Shown here in pieces: positions 16,283-23,629 of a stretch of DNA of 44,287 bases. Positions within the stretch are counted from its first letter, which is position 1. Every line of letters begins with the position of its first letter. The stretch is from positions 1 to 44,287 of the IMG/VR virus record IMGVR_UViG_3300036785_000582; one strand, 5' to 3'. Made by a program: the position numbers and the translations under genes. Source of the DNA: a virus. Under the pieces are notes generated by a model that was not told the origin of the DNA, searched no databases, and saw only the letters and a list, made by a program, of their open reading frames with translations.

Positions 16283-16734
16283 CCTTCGACCGCGAAGAAC
16301 TAAAGCGGCGCATGGTCGCCAGCGTCGCCAGTTCTCTGGCCGTGCGCGAGCCCCCTGCGCCCCCACCCGCGCCCGTGAAGCACACGCGGCCGCCCAGGCG
16401 ACCCCGCATACTCACGCCACCTACCGGCGACTTGCAGGAATATGTGCTCGGGCAGCGCGCCACGCTCACGCTCACCCAGCGTGAGTGGAAACACACCTAC
16501 CGCATCAGCCGACCACGGGATTACAACCCCGAGAACCCGATCAACTTCATCGGGGCCGAGCATCGGGGAATATACCAGTACATAGGACTTATTCGACCGC
16601 CGGGGCCGTTCATGTGGGGGCGCAAGTCCAAACTAAGCGCCAGCGACCCACGCGTGATATTGTTCGACCAATTCTATAGTGGTCTCATGGTCGGCGCGGT
16701 CGATCCTGACATTATCGTAGAACGAGGAACCTAA
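16279..16734 (+). CDS. Hypothetical protein with Pro-rich linker
   Basis: 151 residues from the ATG at 16279 (overlap with the membrane-protein gene). A charged N-terminal helix (residues 1-23) and a Pro/Arg-rich linker (24-50) precede a folded domain with YRISRPRDYNPENPINF and a DPRVILFDQFYSGL C-terminal region. I do not recognise a family. It is the last gene before the structured leader of the primase gene. Confidence 0.65.
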   Translation: MTFDREELKRRMVASVASSLAVREPPAPPPAPVKHTRPPRRPRILTPPTGDLQEYVLGQRATLTLTQREWKHTYRISRPRDYNPENPINFIGAEHRGIYQYIGLIRPPGPFMWGRKSKLSASDPRVILFDQFYSGLMVGAVDPDIIVERGT

Positions 16735-16759
16735 CGATTACAAGCACTTAGCTCCTATT

Positions 16760-16868
16760 GCCACCCTGGCCCGCATGGGCTAGGGTGGCCACCCCACGCG
16801 TTGCGGCCCTTCCCCTAGGTGTGTGTGGCTCTGCCATGCATCACCGTAGCGCGTGGGAACCTAGGGGA
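16760..16868 (+). promoter_or_regulatory. Structured leader of the primase-helicase gene
   Basis: Two RNA structures fill the 139-nt gap before the primase gene. Bases 16760-16772 pair with 16777-16789 (13 bp, one G-T, GCAT loop). Bases 16811-16820 (TCCCCTAGGT) pair exactly with 16859-16868, which contain the AGGGGA ribosome site 5 nt before the ATG. The second stem would hide the ribosome site, suggesting translational control; the first lacks a T-run, so it is a pause or processing site rather than a standard terminator. Confidence 0.55.
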
Positions 16869-16873
16869 GATTT

Positions 16874-18877
16874 ATGTCTAATGTTACGCCCATTCGCAGG
16901 CTGTGTGAATATGCAGTCGCCAAGCTGGCCACGTCGGGGCTGTCCCCCGCCCACGGCGACGCCTTGGGGCTGTACAGCGTCGCAGACGCGACCACCTTGC
17001 ACAAGCACTTCGCCCCCGTGCGGGCGTTGGTGATCCCCTACGACGATCACTTCTATCGAATACGCTACTTGGAGGACTTCCCTAAGTCGTTCAAGCAAAA
17101 GGACCGTGGCAAGTACGACCAGATCCCAGGATCGGGGGTGCGCGCCTACTTCCCCAAATCGGTGGATTGGGACACTGTGCGCGACGATGTGCGCGAGACG
17201 CTTATCATAACCGAGGGCGAGTTCAAGGCGGCCGCTGCGTGCGCCCGCGAATTCTATACAATCGGCCTGGGCGGTGTGAACAACTTCAAGACTAAAGACA
17301 CTGAGTTTCTACCCGAGCTTGAGGAGTTCACATGGCAAGACCGCGATGTGTTCATCGCCTATGACAGCGACGCCGCGACCAAGCCTCTGGTGGCGATGGC
17401 CACGACGCGCCTTGTGGAACAACTAAGAGCGCGTGGGGCGCGCGTGAGGGTGATGCGGCTGCCTAGCCGCACGGGAGCAAAGGTCGGGCTGGACGATTAT
17501 CTGCTCACGCACACCGACGAAGAACTCGCCGCACTTGCCGAAGAGGCGGACGAAGGCTACCCGCCAGAGTTTATACGCTTGAATGAAGAGGTAGTCTATG
17601 TCGGTTACATGGATCGTGTGATCGCCATCGCCGACCCTGCCGCGCCGCCCATGACGCCGCAAGCGTTCATGCATACCAGCGCGTGGGCGAGTAGAACCTA
17701 TAAGGTCCCGGCTGTGACCGGACGTGGCCAGCCGGTGTTCAAGGAAGCGTTCGCCGCTCCCGCATGGATGAAATGGCCGAACCGGCGCAACGTCGATAAG
17801 ATAGTCTACGAGCCGGGCCAGCCTCCCATCACCGACAAGTCTGTCAACGCATGGTCCGGTTGGGGTGTGGAGAGCACGAAAGGTGACGTACAACCCTGGC
17901 TGGACCTGACAAGGTTCGTGTTCGAAGGCGCAGAACCAGGTCATCTGGGGTGGTTCTACGATTGGTGCGCCTACCCGATCCAGCACCCCGGCGCGAAGCT
18001 GGCCCAGGCCGTTCTAGTCCATGGCGTAGCCACTGGAACAGGGAAAACGCTGATCGGAGTTATCCTAGGAGACATATACGGTGAGAACTACTCAGCCATT
18101 ACAGCGGCAGAGCTTAAGTCTGCCTTCAATGGCTGGGCGCGGCACAAGCAGTTCATCATGGGCGACGAGATCAGCAGTGGAGACAAGCGCAGCGAAAACG
18201 ACCGCATGAAATCTATGATAACCCAAGAGTCTATGATTGTCAATGTAAAGAACCAGCCGACGTACTCTATCCGTGACTGTATCAACTACTATTTCACAAG
18301 TAACCACCCCGATGCGCTCTTCTTAGAGAGCTTCGACCGGCGCATCTTCGTGCACGGCGTAATACATGACTTGCCGCAAGAGTCCGAGTTTTACCAGCGC
18401 GTAATCCAATGGCGTAACACAGACGGACCGTCAGCCCTGCGCCACTGGCTCGAAAGCCGAGATATAGACCCCAGTTTCAACCCTGGCGGGCATGCGCCGC
18501 GCACGGCGGCCCGCGAAGCGATGACGCTGGACAGCGCATCAGACTTAGGGCTGTGGTGTCTTAATCTCAAGGCGATGCCTGACGAGATGCTGGTGTTCGG
18601 CATACTCAAGCATCAGCGCGATATGTTCTCAGCACAAGAGCTACTCGACATCTATTGGCGCACCAACGATACCACACGTCGCGTGACAGCCAACGGCATG
18701 ACTCGCGCTTTGAAGAGCGCTGGGTTCCGACAAGTATATGGTGGGAAACCTGTGCGCGCCAACGACAAGCGTGACCGATATTTCGCCGTGCGCAACACAG
18801 ACAAATGGCTGAACCCATCAAGTAAGTTTAAGCAAGAAACATGGTTCCGCACCAACATAGAGTTGAAGCCCAAATGA
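16874..18877 (+). CDS. Primase-helicase (TOPRIM DUF3854 plus SF3 helicase)
   Basis: 667 residues. The N-terminal part has a TOPRIM-like domain: TLIITEGEFKAAAA (about 108-121), then DVFIAYDSDAAT (about 157-168) and GLDDYL. The C-terminal half is an SF3-type (D5/DUF5906-like) helicase with Walker A ATGTGKT (about 386-392), Walker B FIMGDE (about 426-431), sensor 1 YYFTSNHPDAL and arginine finger FDRRIFV. Such proteins prime and unwind the phage chromosome. The start is supported by AGGGGAGA upstream. It overlaps the DnaJ-like gene by 4 nt. Confidence 0.88.
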   Translation: MSNVTPIRRLCEYAVAKLATSGLSPAHGDALGLYSVADATTLHKHFAPVRALVIPYDDHFYRIRYLEDFPKSFKQKDRGKYDQIPGSGVRAYFPKSVDWDTVRDDVRETLIITEGEFKAAAACAREFYTIGLGGVNNFKTKDTEFLPELEEFTWQDRDVFIAYDSDAATKPLVAMATTRLVEQLRARGARVRVMRLPSRTGAKVGLDDYLLTHTDEELAALAEEADEGYPPEFIRLNEEVVYVGYMDRVIAIADPAAPPMTPQAFMHTSAWASRTYKVPAVTGRGQPVFKEAFAAPAWMKWPNRRNVDKIVYEPGQPPITDKSVNAWSGWGVESTKGDVQPWLDLTRFVFEGAEPGHLGWFYDWCAYPIQHPGAKLAQAVLVHGVATGTGKTLIGVILGDIYGENYSAITAAELKSAFNGWARHKQFIMGDEISSGDKRSENDRMKSMITQESMIVNVKNQPTYSIRDCINYYFTSNHPDALFLESFDRRIFVHGVIHDLPQESEFYQRVIQWRNTDGPSALRHWLESRDIDPSFNPGGHAPRTAAREAMTLDSASDLGLWCLNLKAMPDEMLVFGILKHQRDMFSAQELLDIYWRTNDTTRRVTANGMTRALKSAGFRQVYGGKPVRANDKRDRYFAVRNTDKWLNPSSKFKQETWFRTNIELKPK

Positions 18878-19176
18878 TCACACGTAATCGTGCTGAAGAA
18901 GCTGCCGAGTTTATGGATGTAAGTTTGGATAATCTATCCTACGGCGCGCTCAAGGTAGCCTATCACACCAATGCCAAGGTGCGGCATCCCGATACTACCG
19001 AAGGTTCCATAGATGCATGGCGTACTCTTAAGAAAGCTAATGAAGACTTGGCCGAGTGGTTGAGGCAGAACAAGCACGTCGAAGGCGCGTGTGAAGACTG
19101 CGGCGGCACCGGCAGGCTCGCAGGCAAGCCGGTGCGCTGGTGCCGCGCTTGCCTGGGGCGCGGGCGTGTGGCATAG
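18874..19176 (+). CDS. Miniature DnaJ-like co-chaperone
   Basis: 100 residues, starting at an ATGA overlap. It holds a shortened J-domain with the diagnostic HPD tripeptide (residues 38-40) after a LKVAYHTNAKVR helix, followed by helix III (AWRTLKKANEDLAEWL), and ends with two CxxCxGxG zinc-finger motifs, CEDCGGTG (73-80) and CRACLGRG (90-97), the signature of type I DnaJ. The Gly/Phe linker and substrate-binding domains are absent. HPD stimulates DnaK ATP hydrolysis; coupling to the primase-helicase gene suggests recruitment of host DnaK to replication complexes, by analogy with lambda P/DnaJ action. That role is inference. Confidence 0.8.
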   Translation: MITRNRAEEAAEFMDVSLDNLSYGALKVAYHTNAKVRHPDTTEGSIDAWRTLKKANEDLAEWLRQNKHVEGACEDCGGTGRLAGKPVRWCRACLGRGRVA

Positions 19177-19279
19177 TGGGGCTGCGGCCCCGTGGCCGCG
19201 CCTGTACTGAACTCTGCGCGTAACCCTCTGCCTCGCGTGGCCCTGCCATACGAGGACTTTTTGTAACAAGGAGCAAAGT

Positions 19280-19666
19280 ATGCCAGATAAGTTTCCAAAA
19301 TCGATGGGCGCGTGCGCCGACCTTCTGTACAAGTACAGAGAGGAGCGGCTTCAGGCCGACCGCGACGCGTCCGAGCTTAAAGCCCGCGAGCAACGCCTGA
19401 TCGACTACATCGTAGACAACCTCGACAAGGACAGCGGCGGCGCGGTGGGCAAGACCCACAAGGTCGAGGTTATCCGCGAGGAGAAGCCCACGGTCAAGGA
19501 TTGGCCGCTGATGTTCGCCTACATCGCCAAGAACAAAGCCTGGGACATGGTGCAGCGCAGGATAAACCCGGCGGCGCTCCAGGCCCGCATCGACGACGGC
19601 AAGACCATACCAGGGTGGGAGCCCTTCATGGTCGTCAAGGTCAGCTTAACCAAGAGGGGACGATAA
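19280..19666 (+). CDS. Hypothetical protein, N-terminal coiled coil
   Basis: 128 residues with AAGGAGC upstream of the ATG at 19280. The first 50 residues form a charged helix (YKYREERLQADRDASELKAREQRL), followed by a compact domain ending RRINPAALQARIDDGKTIPG and a Lys/Arg tail. The pattern is common in phage early regions, but I know of no assigned function. Its place between primase and putative ssDNA-binding genes suggests a replication or recombination accessory. Confidence 0.7.
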   Translation: MPDKFPKSMGACADLLYKYREERLQADRDASELKAREQRLIDYIVDNLDKDSGGAVGKTHKVEVIREEKPTVKDWPLMFAYIAKNKAWDMVQRRINPAALQARIDDGKTIPGWEPFMVVKVSLTKRGR

Positions 19667-19667
19667 C

Positions 19668-19883
19668 ATGAGCTTAGGTATAGATGCGCCGCCCGTTGCA
19701 GATGAGCATGAAGGTCTCGTGCTGATGACGTATCATCTAGCGATGGCGGCGACGTACTTTGAAGTTACGCCTGAGAACACCGACATTGTGAAGCAACATC
19801 TCGACGTTGCTCTCAATGACCTCGCCATCCCTGCCGCCCTGGCGTGGTTAGATAAAATGGAGGCGGCTTATCCTAAGGAGTAA
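19668..19883 (+). CDS. Small acidic hypothetical protein
   Basis: 71 residues, starting one base after the previous stop. It is acidic and mostly helical, with two helices (GLVLMTYHLAMAATYFEV and ALAWLDKMEAAY). No family recognised; operonic spacing supports it as a real gene. Confidence 0.65.
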   Translation: MSLGIDAPPVADEHEGLVLMTYHLAMAATYFEVTPENTDIVKQHLDVALNDLAIPAALAWLDKMEAAYPKE

Positions 19884-19889
19884 ACAGGA

Positions 19890-20210
19890 ATGCTCTGGTT
19901 CAAACACAAGACGACTGGTGTCGTGACATTGGCCAAGGCCGCGCCGAGCGAGGATTATCATCTCGCCCCGTTCGTGCGCCACAAGCTGACGAACGAAGTT
20001 CACCAGGACCCGACCGAGTCTCTGCACCACCACGACGACGATTGGGAGCCCTACCATGCCGCGAGCATGGGCCTGGACCCTCTCTCGTCCCTGACGACGT
20101 CCCTGGCCATCGACACGGCCATGATCGCGGCCAGTCAGCCCGACCCCACGCCCGCCTTCTCGGGCGGCGGTGGCGACGGTGGTGGGGGCGGCGCAACCCA
20201 GAACTGGTGA
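19890..20210 (+). CDS. Hypothetical protein with Gly-rich tail
   Basis: 106 residues, start preceded by AAGGAG overlapping the previous stop. A folded N-terminus (WFKHKTTGVVTLAK) is followed by a His/Asp-rich stretch (HHHDDDW, about 46-52) and a Gly-rich C-terminus ending in Trp. The His/Asp cluster could bind metal. Unknown function. Confidence 0.65.
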   Translation: MLWFKHKTTGVVTLAKAAPSEDYHLAPFVRHKLTNEVHQDPTESLHHHDDDWEPYHAASMGLDPLSSLTTSLAIDTAMIAASQPDPTPAFSGGGGDGGGGGATQNW

Positions 20211-20221
20211 GCCCTTGCGTT

Positions 20222-20246
20222 CCCAGCCTAGTGGTGCTAGGCTGGG
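20222..20246 (+). terminator. Intercistronic hairpin
   Basis: A perfect 10-bp stem (CCCAGCCTAG with CTAGGCTGGG) and 5-nt loop lies between stop 20210 and the next start 20277. No T-run follows, so it may act as an RNA-stability or processing element, or as a weak terminator. Confidence 0.55.
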
Positions 20247-20276
20247 GCGTTAGCCCGTAACCAAGGAGTATGTGAA

Positions 20277-21095
20277 ATGGCTAAAGAACCCGGCAAGGCC
20301 GTGGCCAATTGGGATGCGGAGCTTGCCAAGCAAGCTCAGGTCGCTACAGACCAGCAACGCGCCCTCGGCAGCGGCGGCAAGTTCTTTTCGATGCGCGCCG
20401 GGCAACTCACCTTCGACGGTGAGGCTCTGCCCGGCAACCAAGTGCCCGTCATCATTGTGGCGGACATTATTGAGAACTACTACTATGACAAGCCGTTCGA
20501 TCCGGACGTGCCCGCGAGCCCCATATGCTTCGCGTTCGCGCACAGCGAGAGCGAGCTTGAACCTCACGAAGCTGTGGACAACGACGCCTACTTCTCGCGG
20601 CAAAGCGAGACGTGCCGTGGCTGTCCACAGAATGAGTGGGGGTCTGCGCCCGTAGGCCGAGGCAAGGCATGCAAGAACAGCATGCGCCTCGCCATGATAC
20701 CGGCGGGTGAGTACAAGCCCCAAGGGAAGGGCCGCAACGCGGGCCTGGAACTGGAGCTCTACGACGACACCGACGACTTCGAGAAGGGCGACTTGGCCTA
20801 CATGAAGCTGCCGGTGATGTCTGTGCGGAACTACTCTACCTATGTGCGGGAACTGGCGAGCAATATGAAGCGCCCGCCGCACGGCGTCATCACCAACATC
20901 TCGGTGGTGCCCGACCCGCGCAGCCAGTTCAAGGTGGAGTTCGAGGTAATCGAAGAAGTGCCGAATGAGCTCATGCAGATCATCATGGCTCGGCACGCGA
21001 CGGCCGAAGCGGGGATCGACTTCCCCTATTCGCCGCCTATCGAGGATGAAGCGCCGAAGCCCGCGCCAAATCCAAAGTTGCGCCGCCGGGCGTAA
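20277..21095 (+). CDS. Putative single-stranded DNA-binding protein
   Basis: 272 residues with AAGGAG upstream. It has an N-terminal region with a KFFSMRAGQLTFDGE strand pair, a Cys-containing insertion (CRGCPQNEWGSAPVGRG, later KACKNSMR, roughly residues 112-132) that may bind zinc, beta strands, and an acidic/Pro-rich C-terminal tail. This layout (OB-like core with Cys-rich loop and acidic tail, next to primase and polymerase genes) fits phage ssDNA-binding proteins. Alternative: a recombination-associated protein of unknown role. Confidence 0.55.
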   Translation: MAKEPGKAVANWDAELAKQAQVATDQQRALGSGGKFFSMRAGQLTFDGEALPGNQVPVIIVADIIENYYYDKPFDPDVPASPICFAFAHSESELEPHEAVDNDAYFSRQSETCRGCPQNEWGSAPVGRGKACKNSMRLAMIPAGEYKPQGKGRNAGLELELYDDTDDFEKGDLAYMKLPVMSVRNYSTYVRELASNMKRPPHGVITNISVVPDPRSQFKVEFEVIEEVPNELMQIIMARHATAEAGIDFPYSPPIEDEAPKPAPNPKLRRRA

Positions 21096-21111
21096 CTTGC
21101 TACACTGCCCA

Positions 21112-21133
21112 GGCCCCCGGTTCGCCGGGGGCC
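21112..21133 (+). terminator. G+C-rich UUCG hairpin
   Basis: A 9-bp stem GGCCCCCGG/CCGGGGGCC closed by a TTCG tetraloop follows stop 21095. Such hairpins are very stable; without a T-run it is probably a partial terminator or 3'-end protector separating the two gene blocks. Confidence 0.6.
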
Positions 21134-21162
21134 TACCCTGTTCACATGTAAAGGTCAAACCA

Positions 21163-21528
21163 ATGAACTTAGCCGAAGCTCTCGAACAAGACGCCAGCGG
21201 GTGGTGCATTATCATGCCCACCGACACATCGCCGGATAATATAGAGTTCACCGAAGCCGAGACCGAACCCTCTCTCAAAGCTATGCAGGAGGCGGTCGGC
21301 GGCTACATCGAGCATATCACGCTCCGTTACATCGTCGTGGAAACCTATGACGGCGAAAATCTACGCGCCGACTTTGTCAAGCACCGCGAGGCCGATGGGC
21401 TCGTGGATGAGGAGGGCAAGCTCAAGGGCAAGCCCTACAATCCCCTCGGCACGGCGTGGTATGGGCGTGATGATGACGTCATCGTCGGCCCGCTTATGGT
21501 CATGCTCGGCGCGGCCCGAATGAAATGA
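21163..21528 (+). CDS. DUF3846-like protein
   Basis: 121 residues from the ATG at 21163 (AAAGG upstream). The features LKAMQEAVGGYIE (residues about 38-50), VDEEGKLKGKPYNPLGTAW and DDVIVGPLMVM follow the pattern of the DUF3846 family, small phage proteins of unknown role found near replication genes. It overlaps the next gene by 4 nt. Confidence 0.75.
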   Translation: MNLAEALEQDASGWCIIMPTDTSPDNIEFTEAETEPSLKAMQEAVGGYIEHITLRYIVVETYDGENLRADFVKHREADGLVDEEGKLKGKPYNPLGTAWYGRDDDVIVGPLMVMLGAARMK

Positions 21529-22508
21529 AGATGCTCGCCGATTTGCTGATAGCAAACCCGGTGATGCGTCTGGCCAAGGGCCGCACTATCGATAGTGCGG
21601 CCCTGGCCAAAGCCGCCCGGCGCGCCGAGCGTTACCTCCTCGATGAACGGACAACACGCATGATCGTGCGCGTGTCGAATAATCACCCGGCATTCATGCG
21701 CAAGCTGATGGACTTGGCGTGGCCCGCAGCCGAAGATGTATGGATAGAGTTCCCCAGCCACGCCATGCTGGACGAGCGCGCCAAGCTTCACATGAACTCT
21801 TTCGATTACGTCTTGCGCACGCCCAAGGCGCACACGGCGGCGCTCATAAGCACGTCGGGTGACGTGATGCACATCAACTGTATCGAACATGACGAGACGT
21901 GCCACGGTATATTCCCGTGGTTGCTGGGGTTCAAAGTCTTTAAAGAACGTCAAGACCAACCCATAGACGAATGTCTCGCCGTGTGGGGCTACACGCCAGA
22001 AGCCAAGCACCCTGAGATACTCCAGGGTTACGCCCTGCCCAGCGTTCACCCCGATACCATGAACGACGTAACCGGCATGGAAGAAATACGGGGAATACTC
22101 CTAAAGGAGCTTGCCGGGTTCGTGCGCCTCACCCTGGTCGCCCTGGCGCTGCTGTCGAGCCCAGCCACCCGCAAGGGGCCGCCCACGCGCCCACGGGGGC
22201 GCTTCGTGGCCCACGGTGGTACGCACCCTTACCACCCGCGCCAGTTCGTGGAACTCGCCCTGCCCAAAACGGTGCGGGACGCGCAGGCATACGTGGAACG
22301 CACGCTGGCCACGCATCACAAGCGCCTGCATGAAGTGCGGTCCCACTATCGTCATCTACTCTATCAGCCGAATGCGCCCGGCTGGGAGCCCATCGAAATC
22401 GAGGGGGAGAAACTCTGGCGCAAAGCCATCGCCAAGCATCTGCGCGGCAACCCAGACCTGGGCGTCGTGGAGCATGTGGGCGTACACGTGAAAGGACCAA
22501 GTCAATGA
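21525..22508 (+). CDS. Hypothetical protein, 327 residues
   Basis: Starts in the ATGA overlap with the DUF3846-like gene; a second ATG is two codons downstream. The N-terminal half has LAKAARRAERYLLDERTTRMIV and a DVWIEFPSHAMLDE segment; a hydrophobic stretch (FVRLTLVALALLSS, about 203-216) separates it from an Arg-rich half with PYHPRQFVELALPK and a TLATHHKRLHEVRSHYRH helix. The C-terminal pattern (HxRxH near the end) resembles phage proteins found in similar operons but without a known role. Function unknown. Confidence 0.7.
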   Translation: MKMLADLLIANPVMRLAKGRTIDSAALAKAARRAERYLLDERTTRMIVRVSNNHPAFMRKLMDLAWPAAEDVWIEFPSHAMLDERAKLHMNSFDYVLRTPKAHTAALISTSGDVMHINCIEHDETCHGIFPWLLGFKVFKERQDQPIDECLAVWGYTPEAKHPEILQGYALPSVHPDTMNDVTGMEEIRGILLKELAGFVRLTLVALALLSSPATRKGPPTRPRGRFVAHGGTHPYHPRQFVELALPKTVRDAQAYVERTLATHHKRLHEVRSHYRHLLYQPNAPGWEPIEIEGEKLWRKAIAKHLRGNPDLGVVEHVGVHVKGPSQ

Positions 22509-22921
22509 CGTTCAAGCCAACTATCTGTCTAGACTTCGACGGGGTTATTCATTCTTACTATACGCCGTGGACCAACCCTTGGACGATCCCCGACCCACCC
22601 GTGCACGGGGCGATGGCGGCGATTATCTACTATGTCGAGGAGGGGTTCGACGTGGCCATCTTCTCATCGCGAAGTAAGAGCTTGCGCGGCCGCGAGGCCA
22701 TGCGCGAGTGGCTGAAGAACGCCATGTACATCCACATGTCCACTAGACCGATGGTCAAGGGCCAGGATGACTACAACCCCAGCAAGATATTACGCCAGAT
22801 AAAATGGCCGTGGTTCAAGCCTAGCGCGATCATAACCATCGACGACCGCGCTATCTGCTTCGATGGCACATGGCCGACCGGCCCACAGATAAGGAGCTTC
22901 AAACCGTGGAACAAAAGGTGA
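22505..22921 (+). CDS. HAD-superfamily phosphatase
   Basis: 138 residues. Motif I is ICLDFDGVIH (nucleophile D10, acid D12), motif II FSSRS (S54), a conserved Lys lies near residue 100, and motif IV is IDDRAICFDGTW (D113/D114). The compact size without a large cap fits HAD proteins of the polynucleotide 3'-phosphatase or nucleotidase type, acting on DNA ends or nucleotides. It overlaps both neighbours, so translation is coupled. Confidence 0.82.
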   Translation: MTFKPTICLDFDGVIHSYYTPWTNPWTIPDPPVHGAMAAIIYYVEEGFDVAIFSSRSKSLRGREAMREWLKNAMYIHMSTRPMVKGQDDYNPSKILRQIKWPWFKPSAIITIDDRAICFDGTWPTGPQIRSFKPWNKR

Positions 22922-23196
22922 AGTCGAAGGCTCACGAGGCTTTCGGCCTCGAAGCCTGGAAGCGCGAACAGGCGCGACTAGAGAACTACGAGTACATGCG
23001 GGACAACCTCATGTCACTCGTAAAGAACTCGGGCCTATCGTTCGAAGATATCTACGACAGGTTCGGGCCGCACCCCCAAACACTGGAGGGGTGGTCGCGC
23101 AAGGATATTAGGCGTCCACAGTTCGGCAAGATGTGGGCCGTTCTACAGATCATTGGCAAGCGATTGGCAGATATCGAGGCACAAGGTGGGAACTAA
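22906..23196 (+). CDS. Helix-turn-helix protein
   Basis: I take the GTG start at 22906 because AAGGAG lies 9 nt upstream; the ATG at 22870 would extend it 12 residues into the HAD gene. The 96-residue protein carries a lambda-repressor-like HTH (LMSLVKNSGLSFEDIYDRFG, then PQTLEGWSRKD and a following helix). It is a plausible DNA-binding regulator of the early operon, although such domains in mid-operon phage genes may instead bind replication sites. Confidence 0.72.
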   Translation: MEQKVKSKAHEAFGLEAWKREQARLENYEYMRDNLMSLVKNSGLSFEDIYDRFGPHPQTLEGWSRKDIRRPQFGKMWAVLQIIGKRLADIEAQGGN

Positions 23197-23398
23197 GCTC
23201 AACCCAGGCGAGTATGACTGCTACGCCGCTGCTCTACCAGACGAGCCAATGTTCACGTTACTCGCCCGTGACGAGCGTGCGCCGAAGCTCATACGCCGAT
23301 GGGTGCGCAGGCGCGGCAAGAGTGACGCCAAGGCAGAGGAGGCCCTGCAATGCGCTGGCGATATGGAACGATGGCGCAAGTTGCATCCGGACGTATAG
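23186..23398 (+). CDS. Small basic phage protein
   Basis: 70 residues from the GTG at 23186 (GAGG upstream; 11-nt overlap with the HTH gene). The features PGEYDCYAAALPDEPMFTLL, RAPKLIRRW and a final ERWRKLH resemble small proteins seen in many phage early regions without a known role. Confidence 0.65.
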   Translation: MGTKLNPGEYDCYAAALPDEPMFTLLARDERAPKLIRRWVRRRGKSDAKAEEALQCAGDMERWRKLHPDV

Positions 23399-23437
23399 CG
23401 CGGTATACTAGGGTGTCGCAATCGAAAGGGAACACCT

Positions 23438-23629
23438 ATGTCTAGAATGGCATCTAGTTTGCCGGTACGCACCGACGCCGAAGACGAAAGCGATGCCATT
23501 GGCATCGTGATCGAGCATCTCGATACGTGCGTGCAAGCACTGGAGATGATAAACGATAAGAGGTACATAAGGCAGAGAATGGCCATACAAGATATTGTGT
23601 ACAGCTTAGACCAGAGTAAGCCTAACTAG
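23438..23629 (+). CDS. Small helical hypothetical protein
   Basis: 63 residues with AAAGGGA upstream of the ATG at 23438 and a stop abutting the polymerase start. It is mostly helical (AIGIVIEHLDTCVQALEMIND) and acidic. Unknown function. Confidence 0.65.
   Translation: MSRMASSLPVRTDAEDESDAIGIVIEHLDTCVQALEMINDKRYIRQRMAIQDIVYSLDQSKPN

Noticed and set aside
20250-21278. Open frame of 342 codons on the minus strand
   Set aside because: Opposite the putative ssDNA-binding gene, which has a ribosome site, and against operon direction.
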